This document shows positions 8,936 to 17,668 of a stretch of DNA of 60,671 bases, one piece after another (positions within the stretch are counted from its first letter, which is position 1; each line of letters begins with the position of its first letter). The notes under the pieces were generated by a model, which saw only the letters and a program-made list of their open reading frames with translations, was not told the origin of the DNA and did not search any database. The stretch covers positions 1 to 60,671 of the forward strand of contig DATMNI010000247.1 of assembly GCA_035570275.1 (NCBI GenBank). The letters are read 5' to 3'. The stretch is from DATMNI01 sp035570275. GTDB lineage: Bacteria; Acidobacteriota; Terriglobia; Bryobacterales; Bryobacteraceae. Both the position numbers and the translations under genes were made by a program.

Positions 8936-10542
8936 TACCGGTGGAACTGATCCCCCGGCCGCCAACCGGGCAGTTTGTCCTGGTTCGCCACATCGCGGCC
9001 CAGCAGGAAGCCGTAGACCGCCGCCTGCTCCAGCGCGGTGAAATCCCAATCGGGCTGAAACTCGTCTGAGGGCTGGTGGTAATGTTTGCTGTTGTACTCC
9101 TGGTAGGCCTGGGCGCCAAACCCGGCGGGCTTGCCGGCGAACTCGGTGGCATGCTCGATGCTGAACGCCGGAATCCCGACGTGCGCGAAGGAGAAGTGGT
9201 CGCTGCGGAAATAGTGGCCGGCCTCGGGCGTGGCATCGGGCGAAATCGCCAGGTTGAGCCGCCTGGCAATCTGCTGCGCCAATGGATAAACGGTGGTCCG
9301 CTCGGCGCCCGTAATCACTACGTCCTTGGCCCGGCCCCATGGATAGAGGGCGTCGTAGTTCAGATCCAGGGCGGTCTTCGCCGGCGGAATCAGCGGATGC
9401 GCGGCGTAATACTCCGAGCCCTTCAGCCCGCCCTCTTCCGCCGTCACCGCCAGAAACAGCGCCGACCGCTTCGGCTTTTGCGGCAGCGACGCCCAAGCCC
9501 GCGCCATCTCCAGCAGCACGGCGCAGCCCGTGGCATTGTCGATGGCGCCGTTGTAGATGCTGTCCCCGTTCACCGGCGTGCCGATCCCCAGGTGGTCCCA
9601 ATGGGCGCTGTAGATCACGGCTTCGTCCTTCAACTTCGGGTCGCTCCCTGGGACGATGGCCGCCACGTTGCGCGTCTCCAAGTCACGGATTTTCGACACC
9701 AGATGCGCCCGCACCTGAATCCCCAGATCGATGGGTTTGAAATCGGGCTTCTCCGACGCCGCCAGCAACTCGTCGACGGTTTTGCCCGCGAGCGCCAGCA
9801 ACTTTTCGCCGGCCTCGCGGCTGACCCACCCCTGCAGTGCGAGCGCCTTTTCGTTCGGCCCCACTTTCACGAAGGGCGCTTCCCGGCCCCAGGAACTGCG
9901 CACCACGTCCCATCCGTAGCTGGCCGTGTCTGTAGTGTGGATGATGATAACGCCCCGAGCGCCGCGCCGCAGCGCCTCTTCGTATTTATAGGTCCACCGG
10001 CCGTAATACGTCAGCGCGCGGCCGTCGAAGAATTTGGGGTTGTCGGATGGCGGCTCGTTAGTGAAGAGCACCAGAACCTTGCCGGTCACGTTCACGCCTT
10101 TGAAGTCGTCCCACTGAAACTCCGGGGCGGTAATGCCGTGGCCCACGAACACGGTCTCCGCCTCAAAGCGCGTGTCCGGCCGCTGGGTTCCGTTGACGCC
10201 CACGAAATCGTCGCCAAACTTCAGGTCCACGCCCTTGCCCCATACCGCCGCCCCCAGCGTGGAGTTCGGCTGCGTCTCCACCCCCACCAGCGGCACGCTT
10301 TGGAAGAAGGTACCGTTGTCGCCCGCCGGCTTCGCGCCCGCCAACGCCAGTTGAGTGGCGATGTATTCCGTGGCCAGTTGCCCGCCGCGCGTGCCCACGC
10401 CGCGGCCCTCCATCAGGTCGCTCGACAGGAACTTCGTGTGCTCCCGAATCCGCTCGGCGGAGAGGCCTCCCTCTTGGCCACCCTGCTGCGCCAGCGCGGC
10501 TGCCACAGCCAACACCGCTAACCCGATAGACTTTACCATCAT
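8935..10542 (-). CDS. Secreted M28 family zinc peptidase with PA domain
   Basis: 535 residues from the ATG at 10542 (a second ATG follows at 10539), with AAGGA about 10 nt upstream and a signal peptide (KSIGLAVLAVAAALAQ). A PA insert spans about residues 110-260. The C-terminal M28 domain shows the co-catalytic metal ligands in order: SAHWDHLG (His, Asp), AIDNATGC (bridging Asp), TAEEGGLKGS (catalytic Glu pair), NYDALYP (Asp) and HYHQPSDE (His). M28 enzymes are aminopeptidases or carboxypeptidases; substrate class cannot be told. It is likely exported to the periplasm or outside. A much longer open frame continuing upstream over cysD is an antisense shadow. Confidence 0.9.
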   Translation of the reverse strand: MMVKSIGLAVLAVAAALAQQGGQEGGLSAERIREHTKFLSSDLMEGRGVGTRGGQLATEYIATQLALAGAKPAGDNGTFFQSVPLVGVETQPNSTLGAAVWGKGVDLKFGDDFVGVNGTQRPDTRFEAETVFVGHGITAPEFQWDDFKGVNVTGKVLVLFTNEPPSDNPKFFDGRALTYYGRWTYKYEEALRRGARGVIIIHTTDTASYGWDVVRSSWGREAPFVKVGPNEKALALQGWVSREAGEKLLALAGKTVDELLAASEKPDFKPIDLGIQVRAHLVSKIRDLETRNVAAIVPGSDPKLKDEAVIYSAHWDHLGIGTPVNGDSIYNGAIDNATGCAVLLEMARAWASLPQKPKRSALFLAVTAEEGGLKGSEYYAAHPLIPPAKTALDLNYDALYPWGRAKDVVITGAERTTVYPLAQQIARRLNLAISPDATPEAGHYFRSDHFSFAHVGIPAFSIEHATEFAGKPAGFGAQAYQEYNSKHYHQPSDEFQPDWDFTALEQAAVYGFLLGRDVANQDKLPGWRPGDQFHR

Positions 10543-10620
10543 TGCAATGATATCCTTGAAATTGACGGGACGCCGCCTGCCCCAGACCGAACTGATCACA
10601 CCGAACTTATCACACCAGAG

Positions 10621-11526
10621 ATGCCCGAACGAACGCTCACGCATTTGCGCGCTTTGGAAGCCGAAAGCATCCACATTCTCCGCGAAGTGGCCGCCGAATT
10701 CCAGCGCCCCGTTATGTTGTACTCCATTGGGAAAGATTCCTCGGTGATGGTGCGACTGGCGCAGAAGGCCTTTTACCCGGGCAAGCTCCCATTCCCCCTG
10801 CTGCACGTCGATACCACCTATAAGTTTCAGGAGATGATCGAGTTCCGCGACCGGTTCTGCGCCGAAATCGGCGCCCGCCTGATCGTCCATACCAATACCA
10901 AAGCCATTGAGGATGGGGCCAGCCCGTTCCGTCTGGGAACCCAGAAATGCTGCGGCCTGCTCAAGACCCGCGCGTTGCTGGATGCCCTCAACGAAGGCGG
11001 TTTCGACGCGGCCTTCGGAGGCGCGCGCCGCGACGAGGAGAAATCGCGCGCCAAGGAGCGGGTCTATTCGTTCCGCGATTCCTTCGGCCAGTGGGACCCC
11101 AAAGTCCAGCGGCCCGAGCTTTGGCACCTCTTCAACAGCCGCATCGACAAAGGCGAGAGTATCCGCGTCTTCCCGCTCTCCAATTGGACCGAACTGGACG
11201 TCTGGCACTACATCCATCTGGAGAACATCCCCATCGTGCCGCTGTACTTCGCCAAGCCCCGCCCCATGGTGGTGCGCGGCGAAACGCTGATCCCGATGGA
11301 GCATAACATGCCGCTGCTGCCGGGTGAAAAGCCGCAGACCGTGATGTGCCGCATGCGCTCGCTGGGATGCACATATTGCACGGGCGCGATCCGTTCGGAG
11401 GCCGACACGCTGCCCAAGATCATCGAGGAGATGATCCAGTTCCGCCGCTCCGAGCGGGAAAACCGCGTCATCGATCACGACCAGGAAGGCTCCATGGAGA
11501 TGAAGAAGCGCGAGGGCTACTTCTGA
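10621..11526 (+). CDS. cysD: Sulfate adenylyltransferase subunit 2 (CysD)
   Basis: 301 residues, the usual length. PP-loop SIGKDSSVM near residue 40, the phosphoadenylyl-sulfate reductase-like fold, the GGARRDEEKSRAKERVYSFR block and the C-terminal EKKREGYF-like end (MKKREGYF) are all family hallmarks. CysD with CysN makes APS from sulfate and ATP in the cytoplasm, the first step of assimilatory sulfate reduction. It heads a cysD-cysN pair; between the two lies a 141-bp palindromic repeat (11534-11674), an unusual interruption of this operon. No riboswitch or clear promoter was identified in the 78 bp upstream. Confidence 0.97.
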   Translation: MPERTLTHLRALEAESIHILREVAAEFQRPVMLYSIGKDSSVMVRLAQKAFYPGKLPFPLLHVDTTYKFQEMIEFRDRFCAEIGARLIVHTNTKAIEDGASPFRLGTQKCCGLLKTRALLDALNEGGFDAAFGGARRDEEKSRAKERVYSFRDSFGQWDPKVQRPELWHLFNSRIDKGESIRVFPLSNWTELDVWHYIHLENIPIVPLYFAKPRPMVVRGETLIPMEHNMPLLPGEKPQTVMCRMRSLGCTYCTGAIRSEADTLPKIIEEMIQFRRSERENRVIDHDQEGSMEMKKREGYF

Positions 11527-11533
11527 TGCGCAT

Positions 11534-11674
11534 TGTGGGGCAGATTGGTAATCTGCGGCGGATTGTTAATCCGCCTCGCGATGCGCCAGCGAGCGTGCCC
11601 GTTGTGGCTGCCTTGCCCGCACCCTCCGGCAGGCGGATTACCAATCCGCCGCAGGTTAACAACCTGCCCCACAA
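11534..11674. repeat. Palindromic MITE-like repeat, copy 1 (cysD-cysN spacer)
   Basis: Starts TTGTGGGGCAGATT and ends CCTGCCCCACAA, giving 11-bp terminal inverted repeats, with internal palindromes such as GGCGGATTGTTAATCCGCC near the left end and GGCGGATTACCAATCCGCC near the right. Related copies are at 22363-22530, 51285-51360 and 39904-39936. It fills nearly the whole cysD-cysN spacer. Confidence 0.85.
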
Positions 11675-11677
11675 GCC

Positions 11678-13417
11678 ATGACCAGCACGCTGGAATCGCG
11701 CACCGCCGATTGGCTGGCCGCTACCGCGGAAACCGAACTGCTGCGCTTCACCACCGCCGGCAGCGTGGACGACGGAAAATCCACCCTGATCGGCCGCCTG
11801 CTCTACGATTCCAAGGGCGTCTACGAAGACCAACTCGCCTCTGTCCGCAAAGCTACCCGCAACCTCACCACCGGCGGCCTGGACCTTTCGCTGCTCACCG
11901 ACGGCCTGCGCGCCGAACGCGAGCAGGGCATCACCATCGACGTTGCCTACCGCTACTTCTCCACCCCACGGCGCAAGTTCATCATCGCCGACACGCCAGG
12001 CCACGAGCAGTACACCCGCAACATGGCCACCGGCGCCTCCACGGCCAACCTTGCCATCGTCCTGATTGACGCGCGCTACGGCGTGCTTCCGCAATCGCGC
12101 CGCCACGCCTACATCGCGTCGCTGCTGGGTATTCCGCACATCGTGGTGGCGGTGAACAAGATGGACCTGATGGACTTCCGCGAGGACGTCTTCAACGCCA
12201 TTCAGCGCGACTTTCAGGCCTTTGCCAGCCAACTGGAAATCGGCGACCTGCAGTTCATCCCCATCAGCGCGCTGGATGGCGACAATGTGGTCCGGCACAG
12301 CACTCGTACGCCCTGGTACCACGGTCCGGCGCTGCTGGAGCACCTGGAAACGGTTCCGCTCTCCGCCGATTATAACCTCACGGACATGCGCTTCCCGGTG
12401 CAGTACGTGATCCGCCCGAACCTGGATTTCCGGGGCTTTGCGGGGGAGGTGGCGTCCGGCGTGATTCGCCGCGGGGATGCGGTCACCGTGCTGCCCTCGG
12501 GCCGCACCAGCCGGGTAAAATCCATCGTTACGTGGGATGGCGAACTGGAAGAGGCATTCGCCCCTATGTCGGTGACGGTCTGCCTGGAAGACGAAATCGA
12601 TATCAGCCGCGGCGATATGCTGGTTCACGCGGACAACGCGCCCCACGCGGGCCGGCGCTTCGAAGCCAGCGTGGTCTGGATGAACGCCGAGCCCTTGGAA
12701 CCCAACCGGCCCTACCTGTTGAAGCATTCCACCCAGACGGCCCAGGCCCGTATCCGCGAGATCCGCTACCGAGTCGACGTCAATTCCCTGGCCCACCAGC
12801 CGGTGAGCCAGTTGCAGCTCAATGAGATCGCGGTGGTCAGCGTGGAGACCCAGCGCCCCCTGTTTTTCGACCCCTATCGCAAGAACCGGGCTACCGGCGG
12901 CTTTATCCTGATCGACCCCATCACTAACGAAACCCTGGGCGCCGGGATGATCGAGCAGGCGGTCAGCGCGAGCGCACCCAAGGGACGGGTGACGGCCTCC
13001 GAACGCGCCGCCGCGCGCGGCCATGCGGCCTTCGCGATTTGCCTCGAAGCCGGCCAGCAGGATTTGGCATACGCCCTGGAGCGCCTGCTCTTCGACCATG
13101 GCTGCATGGTGCAGGTGATCGAAAAAGCCGAAAACCTGCGGCAGGCGGTGCGCACCTGCCATGCCGGCGGCCTGATCGCGATCGTGGTTCCCGCCGAGCT
13201 CGCGGACGGGCAGACCGTTCGAGAAGCCCTTCCACCCGGCCGCGTCGTGCTGCCGGATTCGGCTGCGGCACCTCAGGCTGGGCTCTTGCCGCGCCGCCCG
13301 GATATTCCGCCGGCTGGCACGGCGGCCGAAGCAGCCCGGCGGATTCTGAATCAACTGGACGGGCTGGGCCTCATGAGCGCTTCGCAACCTCCGTTGACCG
13401 GCGGCGCCGGGATTTAG
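11678..13417 (+). CDS. cysN: Sulfate adenylyltransferase subunit 1 (CysN) with degenerate APS-kinase tail
   Basis: 579 residues. The first 420 or so are CysN: GTPase motifs GSVDDGKST (G1), ADTPGHEQYTRNM (G3), NKMDL (G4), then EF-Tu-like beta domains. The tail aligns by eye to the APS kinase (CysC) of CysNC fusions (RGHAAFAICLEA, LAYALERLLFDHGCMVQVI), but the Walker A segment that should be GLSGAGKST is instead LEAGQQDLA and no P-loop is present. APS kinase activity is therefore unlikely from this chain. CysN drives CysD by GTP hydrolysis. The tail is also short; a structural or regulatory role, or decay, are the options. No separate cysC is in the window. Confidence 0.93.
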   Translation: MTSTLESRTADWLAATAETELLRFTTAGSVDDGKSTLIGRLLYDSKGVYEDQLASVRKATRNLTTGGLDLSLLTDGLRAEREQGITIDVAYRYFSTPRRKFIIADTPGHEQYTRNMATGASTANLAIVLIDARYGVLPQSRRHAYIASLLGIPHIVVAVNKMDLMDFREDVFNAIQRDFQAFASQLEIGDLQFIPISALDGDNVVRHSTRTPWYHGPALLEHLETVPLSADYNLTDMRFPVQYVIRPNLDFRGFAGEVASGVIRRGDAVTVLPSGRTSRVKSIVTWDGELEEAFAPMSVTVCLEDEIDISRGDMLVHADNAPHAGRRFEASVVWMNAEPLEPNRPYLLKHSTQTAQARIREIRYRVDVNSLAHQPVSQLQLNEIAVVSVETQRPLFFDPYRKNRATGGFILIDPITNETLGAGMIEQAVSASAPKGRVTASERAAARGHAAFAICLEAGQQDLAYALERLLFDHGCMVQVIEKAENLRQAVRTCHAGGLIAIVVPAELADGQTVREALPPGRVVLPDSAAAPQAGLLPRRPDIPPAGTAAEAARRILNQLDGLGLMSASQPPLTGGAGI

Positions 13418-14024
13418 AATTACTGCTTGCTTATAGTGCGTGGGCGGGCGTGCTCTTGTCTCCGTGGCGGGCTGTACGGAGTTCGGTTCGTCCTGACGTT
13501 TGCTGTTTTTGTCTGTAACGTAACTTCAATCGCCGCGCGAACCAGAATACGGTAGCCCGATATGTAATTATTAGTACCTAGCTACCCATGGTGCCCGACA
13601 TGCTCTTAACCTGACAAGTGATAAACATCACGTACGTGTTGGCGGCCGGCCAGCCCCAATCCGCCATGTCGAGCGTCGAGAATGTGCTCAGCCGGGGATT
13701 GATGTGATGCTCCGCCGACGGCGCTCCTGGCGCCAATCCATCAACTCAACCGGCCTGCGGCGTTCCGAGCTGGTTTCGATTGATGTAGCAAATGAATGAG
13801 GCTGCTTATGGTGTCCGCCAGCACTAAAGTTGAACTTGGTTGCCGAATCCGCCATTGACTCCCCCAGGTTAAGTCTTGTACTATCATCCAAGACTGGATT
13901 TGTGAAGTAAGAGTTGATTGGTAAAATTGGGTGCCTCCCTAAAACGGCAATGAAGTATCTGGGTTCTACTCGACATGACAAACTGGTTCTTGGTTCGGAA
14001 GGTTTTACCTAAGGACAACCGCAT
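13418..14024. other. Intergenic region, 607 bp, leader of PEP-CTERM gene
   Basis: No protein or known RNA is supported here. A plausible promoter for the downstream gene is TTGACT (13855-13860), 18-bp spacer, TACTAT (13879-13884), which would leave an untranslated leader of about 135 nt. The region is less GC-rich than the flanking genes. Confidence 0.4.
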
Positions 14025-14669
14025 ATGACACCAACCATTCGCAAAGTTTTAACCTTGACCGCCGTGCTGCTGGCCTTCTCAACGGTTGGCATGGCTTCTC
14101 CGGTTTCTCCAAATGCCACTTTCGGGTTTATTCCACTCGGCACCGTAACGATATCGCCGGGTGCGAATCTGCTGACTGCGACCAGCATCACACTGCCCTC
14201 CAGTGAGCTTATCAATACTGTCCCCCCAACGGCTTTCGGTATCACGAATGATTTTGCAGGGTTATTGGCCCCCGGTGACGTGACGGCCCTGAACCCCCTG
14301 ACCCTCAATCTGACGAGCGGGCCCGTCGCGATGCCCAACTTGATTCAGTTCCCGGGCTCGGATCGTTTCAGCTTCAGCCCGGCAACGGAACAGGTCGTCT
14401 TTACCCCTGGGGCCGCCGGCGCCAGCGCGGTCAGCGTGTTCTTTCTAGGCACTTTCCACGATACGACCAATGTCTTTAGCGACGCTCCGGCCAGTGTGGC
14501 ATTGTCCTTTAACCAGCCTGCAGTGGGAGGGGCCCTCAACGGCAGCGCCACTTTCTCCACGCCGCCCCAAGCGTTTATTTCCTCAGTTCCGGAACCGGGC
14601 TCTATGTTCCTGCTGAGCTCGGCGCTGGTCGGCCTGGTCCTCTTCGGCCGCAAGCGGTTGGCCCGTTAA
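14025..14669 (+). CDS. PEP-CTERM sorted exported protein
   Basis: 214 residues. An N-terminal signal (IRKVLTLTAVLLAFSTVGMA) and a C-terminal PEP-CTERM tripartite tag: SSVPEPG, then a hydrophobic segment (SMFLLSSALVGLVLFG) and a basic tail (RKRLAR). Such proteins are processed by exosortase and usually end on the surface or in the extracellular polymer matrix. The body is Ser/Thr/Gly-rich beta-type sequence with no recognised domain. A strong terminator follows at 14690-14722. No exosortase is in the window, though the TPR lipoprotein at 25063 is of a type seen near such systems. Confidence 0.85.
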   Translation: MTPTIRKVLTLTAVLLAFSTVGMASPVSPNATFGFIPLGTVTISPGANLLTATSITLPSSELINTVPPTAFGITNDFAGLLAPGDVTALNPLTLNLTSGPVAMPNLIQFPGSDRFSFSPATEQVVFTPGAAGASAVSVFFLGTFHDTTNVFSDAPASVALSFNQPAVGGALNGSATFSTPPQAFISSVPEPGSMFLLSSALVGLVLFGRKRLAR

Positions 14670-14689
14670 CTCTCCTGTTCCTTTGCTGA

Positions 14690-14730
14690 AAACGCCGGAG
14701 CCCCCAAGGTGCTCCGGCGTTTCTGCTTTT
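14690..14730 (+). terminator. Rho-independent terminator after PEP-CTERM gene
   Basis: Perfect 12-bp stem AAACGCCGGAGC (14690-14701) / GCTCCGGCGTTT (14711-14722) with a 9-nt loop, followed by CTGCTTTT. Confidence 0.85.
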
Positions 14731-14791
14731 CACGCCTGAATTTTCGCTCCCCCCGCAGCTTTCGCCCCCGAACCGTGTTTTCCTAAGGTTA

Positions 14792-17467
14792 ATGCGACTT
14801 TTCCTGTTCGTGATGGCTGCGGCCGCCGCCTCGGGCCGTGGCAGTCTGCCGATTGCATTCGAGCCCAACCGGGGTCAGGCGCCGGCGGATGTGGAATACC
14901 TTTCGCGCGCCGGCGGGTACTCGCTGGCGCTGCAATCCGGCGCCGCTACCTGGATTGGGCGCGGCTCCCGCATCACCGCCAGCCTCACCGGCGCCCGCCA
15001 CAGTCAGCCCGAACCCGAAGCCCCACTGCCGGGCGTCGTTAATTACGTGGCACGCGACCCGGCGGCCGCCCACACCGGCATCCCCACCTACGGCCGCGTC
15101 CGCTACCGGCAGGTTTACCCAGGCATCGACGTGGTCTACTACGGAAGCGCCAACTCCGTCAACCCAGACCGCCTGGAGTACGATTTCGTCATCGCGCCCG
15201 GCGCCGACCCGCGGCAGATCCGGGTGCGCTACCAGGGCACACGTGGGATTCATCTCGATCCGGCCGGCGACCTGGTGCTGGCAAGCTCCATGGGCACGCT
15301 CCGCCAGCATCGCCCCCGGGTCTATCAGGAAATCGACGGCGCGCGCCGCGAGGTGGCTGGCCGGTATGTGCTGCGGGGCAACGCAGTCCGCTTCGAAATA
15401 GCCTCTTACGACCACAGCCGCCAGCTTGTGATCGACCCGGTCATCACCTGGGCCAGCTACTTCGGCAGCGCCAACGCGGACAGCGGCGAGGCCGTGGCCG
15501 TGGATTCCACCGGCAACATCTATCTGGCCGGGTCCACCATCTCGTCGGCGGGCGACATCAATGCGTATGTCGCAAAGTTGAACCCGACCGGCACCACCGC
15601 CATCTACACCACCCCCTTTCCGGGCAGTTCCGATGACCTGGCTCACGCCATCGCGGTGGACTCCACGGGCAGCGTCTACGTTGCCGGGGAGACATCCTCC
15701 TCCGATTTTCCCGCGGACGGCACCTACATCAGTAAGACCGCCTCGGCCGGCACTCCGCACGCCTTCATCAGCAAGCTGGACCCGACCGGCCAGATGCTGC
15801 TCTACTCCCACTACGTAGCGGGTGGGGGCAGCGAAATTGCCTACGGGGTGGCTATCGATTCAGCCACCAATGCGTACGTCACCGGGGCCACCAATTCCGC
15901 GGATTTTCCCGTAAGCACCGGCGCGGCGCAAACCACCAGGCCCGGGGGTATCGAGGCGTTCGTCATGCGCTTCGATTCCACGGGCACGCGCACCTACGGC
16001 ACCTACCTGGGCGGCAGCGGCTCCGATTATGGCTTCGCCATCGCGGCCGATTCCTCGGGCAATGCTTTTGTCACCGGGCAAACCAATTCCACCAATTTTC
16101 CCGTTACTTCCTCCGTCTACCAGTCGCGGATTTCCGGCGGCTACGATGCCTTTGTGACCAAGCTATCGCCTGGCGGCGCCGTGGTCTTTTCCACGTATCT
16201 TGGCGGCTCCGGAGACGATATCGGCAGCGGCATCGCTGTGGATCCGAGCGGCGCGGCGTACATCGCGGGCGAGGCGGGCTCGGCCGATTTCCCCACGCTT
16301 CACGCTTACCAAAAGACCTTCGGCGGCGGCAGCGGCGATATTTTCGTGGCCAAGTTGAACGGCGACGGTGCTTCGCTGGCCTACGCCACTTTTCTCGGCG
16401 GCACGGGTGAGGACTCGGCCACCGCGATCGCCATCGATAGCGCCGGCAACGCCTATTTCACCGGCAACACCACATCCGGCGACCTGCCGCTGGCCAACGC
16501 CTTTCAAACCTCCAACGCCGGTGTGGTGACGGCCTTTGTGGCGGCGCTCGATTCCACCGGCTCGGTACTGCTCTTCTCCAGCTATCTGGGCGGCGCGGGC
16601 GGCGCCAGCGCATCCACGGTCGGCGATTCGGGCAGCGCGGTGGTGATGAACTGCGCGTCGGGCCTGGTGGTGGCGGGGACCACATCGTCCACCGATTTCC
16701 CGACCACGGCGGGCACTTTCGCCACCGCGTATCTGGGCGGCGGCAGCGACGCCTTCCTGGCGAAAATCTCGGCCGGTGGAACGCCCGCGCTGGCCTTGGG
16801 CGGTGTATTGAACAGCGCCAGCAATGGGGTTGGCCCCGTGGGGCCGGGCTCGCTGGTCACCATCTATGGCAGCAGCATGGCCGTGACCACGCAGACCGCG
16901 TTGTCCGCGCCCTGGGGCATCAATCTGGCGGGCGCCGGCGTCGCGGTCAACGGCGCGGCGACCCCTATCTACTACGCCAGCCCCAGCCAGATCAACATCC
17001 AGTTGCCGTATGAGACCAAGCCCGGCGTGTCCAGCCTTACGGTTACTACACCGTGCGGCGCCAGTGCGCCGGTATCGTTTCAGGTGGCGCAGGCCGCGCC
17101 GTACATTTTCCAGCGGGCCGATGGCACCGCCATCGTGCAAAACCAGGACTTCGGCATCAACGCGTCTGGCAGCGGGGCCAAGGCCGCGAGCGTGGTCACG
17201 GTTTATCTTACCGGCATCGGCCCGTTGGACAACCCGGTTCCCACGGGCGCCGCCGCGCCCACGTCAACGCTCTCTCGCGCCACATTGCCGGTGCGCGTAA
17301 CCATCGGCAACTTCGATACCGCGGTGCAGTTTCTCGGGCTGACTCCGGGATTTATTGGCCTGGCGCAAGCCAACCTTGTGGTGCCGAACCTGAGCCCCGG
17401 CCAGTACCCCATCGTCATCAGCGTCGGCGGCATCCCCAGCAACCCCGCCACGATGTTCGTGCAGTGA
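14792..17467 (+). CDS. SBBP beta-propeller surface protein with Solibacter C-terminal domain
   Basis: 891 residues. Signal peptide, then an N-terminal DUF7948-like domain (PIAFEPNRGQAPADVEYLSR), then about eight SBBP repeats of the form TYLGGSGSDYGFAIAADSSG / AYVTGATNSADFP, forming a beta-propeller. The last 230 residues are the TIGR03437 domain (GGVLNSASN, PGSLVTIYGSSMA, ASPSQINIQLPYE, TGIGPLDNPVPTG, NLVVPNLSPGQYP), a family concentrated in Solibacter. Surface adhesion or matrix role is likely but unproven. The gene sits between a terminator and a strong stem-loop repeat (17502-17562), so it is probably monocistronic. Confidence 0.9.
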   Translation: MRLFLFVMAAAAASGRGSLPIAFEPNRGQAPADVEYLSRAGGYSLALQSGAATWIGRGSRITASLTGARHSQPEPEAPLPGVVNYVARDPAAAHTGIPTYGRVRYRQVYPGIDVVYYGSANSVNPDRLEYDFVIAPGADPRQIRVRYQGTRGIHLDPAGDLVLASSMGTLRQHRPRVYQEIDGARREVAGRYVLRGNAVRFEIASYDHSRQLVIDPVITWASYFGSANADSGEAVAVDSTGNIYLAGSTISSAGDINAYVAKLNPTGTTAIYTTPFPGSSDDLAHAIAVDSTGSVYVAGETSSSDFPADGTYISKTASAGTPHAFISKLDPTGQMLLYSHYVAGGGSEIAYGVAIDSATNAYVTGATNSADFPVSTGAAQTTRPGGIEAFVMRFDSTGTRTYGTYLGGSGSDYGFAIAADSSGNAFVTGQTNSTNFPVTSSVYQSRISGGYDAFVTKLSPGGAVVFSTYLGGSGDDIGSGIAVDPSGAAYIAGEAGSADFPTLHAYQKTFGGGSGDIFVAKLNGDGASLAYATFLGGTGEDSATAIAIDSAGNAYFTGNTTSGDLPLANAFQTSNAGVVTAFVAALDSTGSVLLFSSYLGGAGGASASTVGDSGSAVVMNCASGLVVAGTTSSTDFPTTAGTFATAYLGGGSDAFLAKISAGGTPALALGGVLNSASNGVGPVGPGSLVTIYGSSMAVTTQTALSAPWGINLAGAGVAVNGAATPIYYASPSQINIQLPYETKPGVSSLTVTTPCGASAPVSFQVAQAAPYIFQRADGTAIVQNQDFGINASGSGAKAASVVTVYLTGIGPLDNPVPTGAAAPTSTLSRATLPVRVTIGNFDTAVQFLGLTPGFIGLAQANLVVPNLSPGQYPIVISVGGIPSNPATMFVQ

Positions 17468-17501
17468 GCGGCGCTGGTAGCACAGGCATTTGCCCGCCGC
17501 G

Positions 17502-17562
17502 CACTCCCTGACGGTCGTGGCTCTGAATGAGCCGCGTGCAGAGCCGTGACCGTCAGGGAGCG
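17502..17562. repeat. REP-like inverted pair (family A), possible terminator
   Basis: Arms of 22 bp, CACTCCCTGACGGTCGTGGC+TC (17502-17523) and its near-perfect complement (17541-17562), around a 17-nt loop. The same core, CTCCCTNACGGTC, flanks the Y1 transposase at 45518 and recurs at 51371. Placement just after a stop codon would also allow terminator function. Confidence 0.8.
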
Positions 17563-17668
17563 GTGCCTTGACTCCTGCCTTCTGTCTCCTGTCCTCTGTC
17601 TCCGTAGGTGGTCTTCCTCACATCGGCCAACCGTTTGCATTGTCCCTTGTTGAGGAGATATTGCGAAT

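Noticed and set aside
9076..10521. 481-residue plus-strand open frame
   Set aside because: Antisense shadow of the M28 peptidase, which has all metal ligands on the minus strand.
11468..13387. 639-residue minus-strand open frame
   Set aside because: Antisense shadow of cysN.
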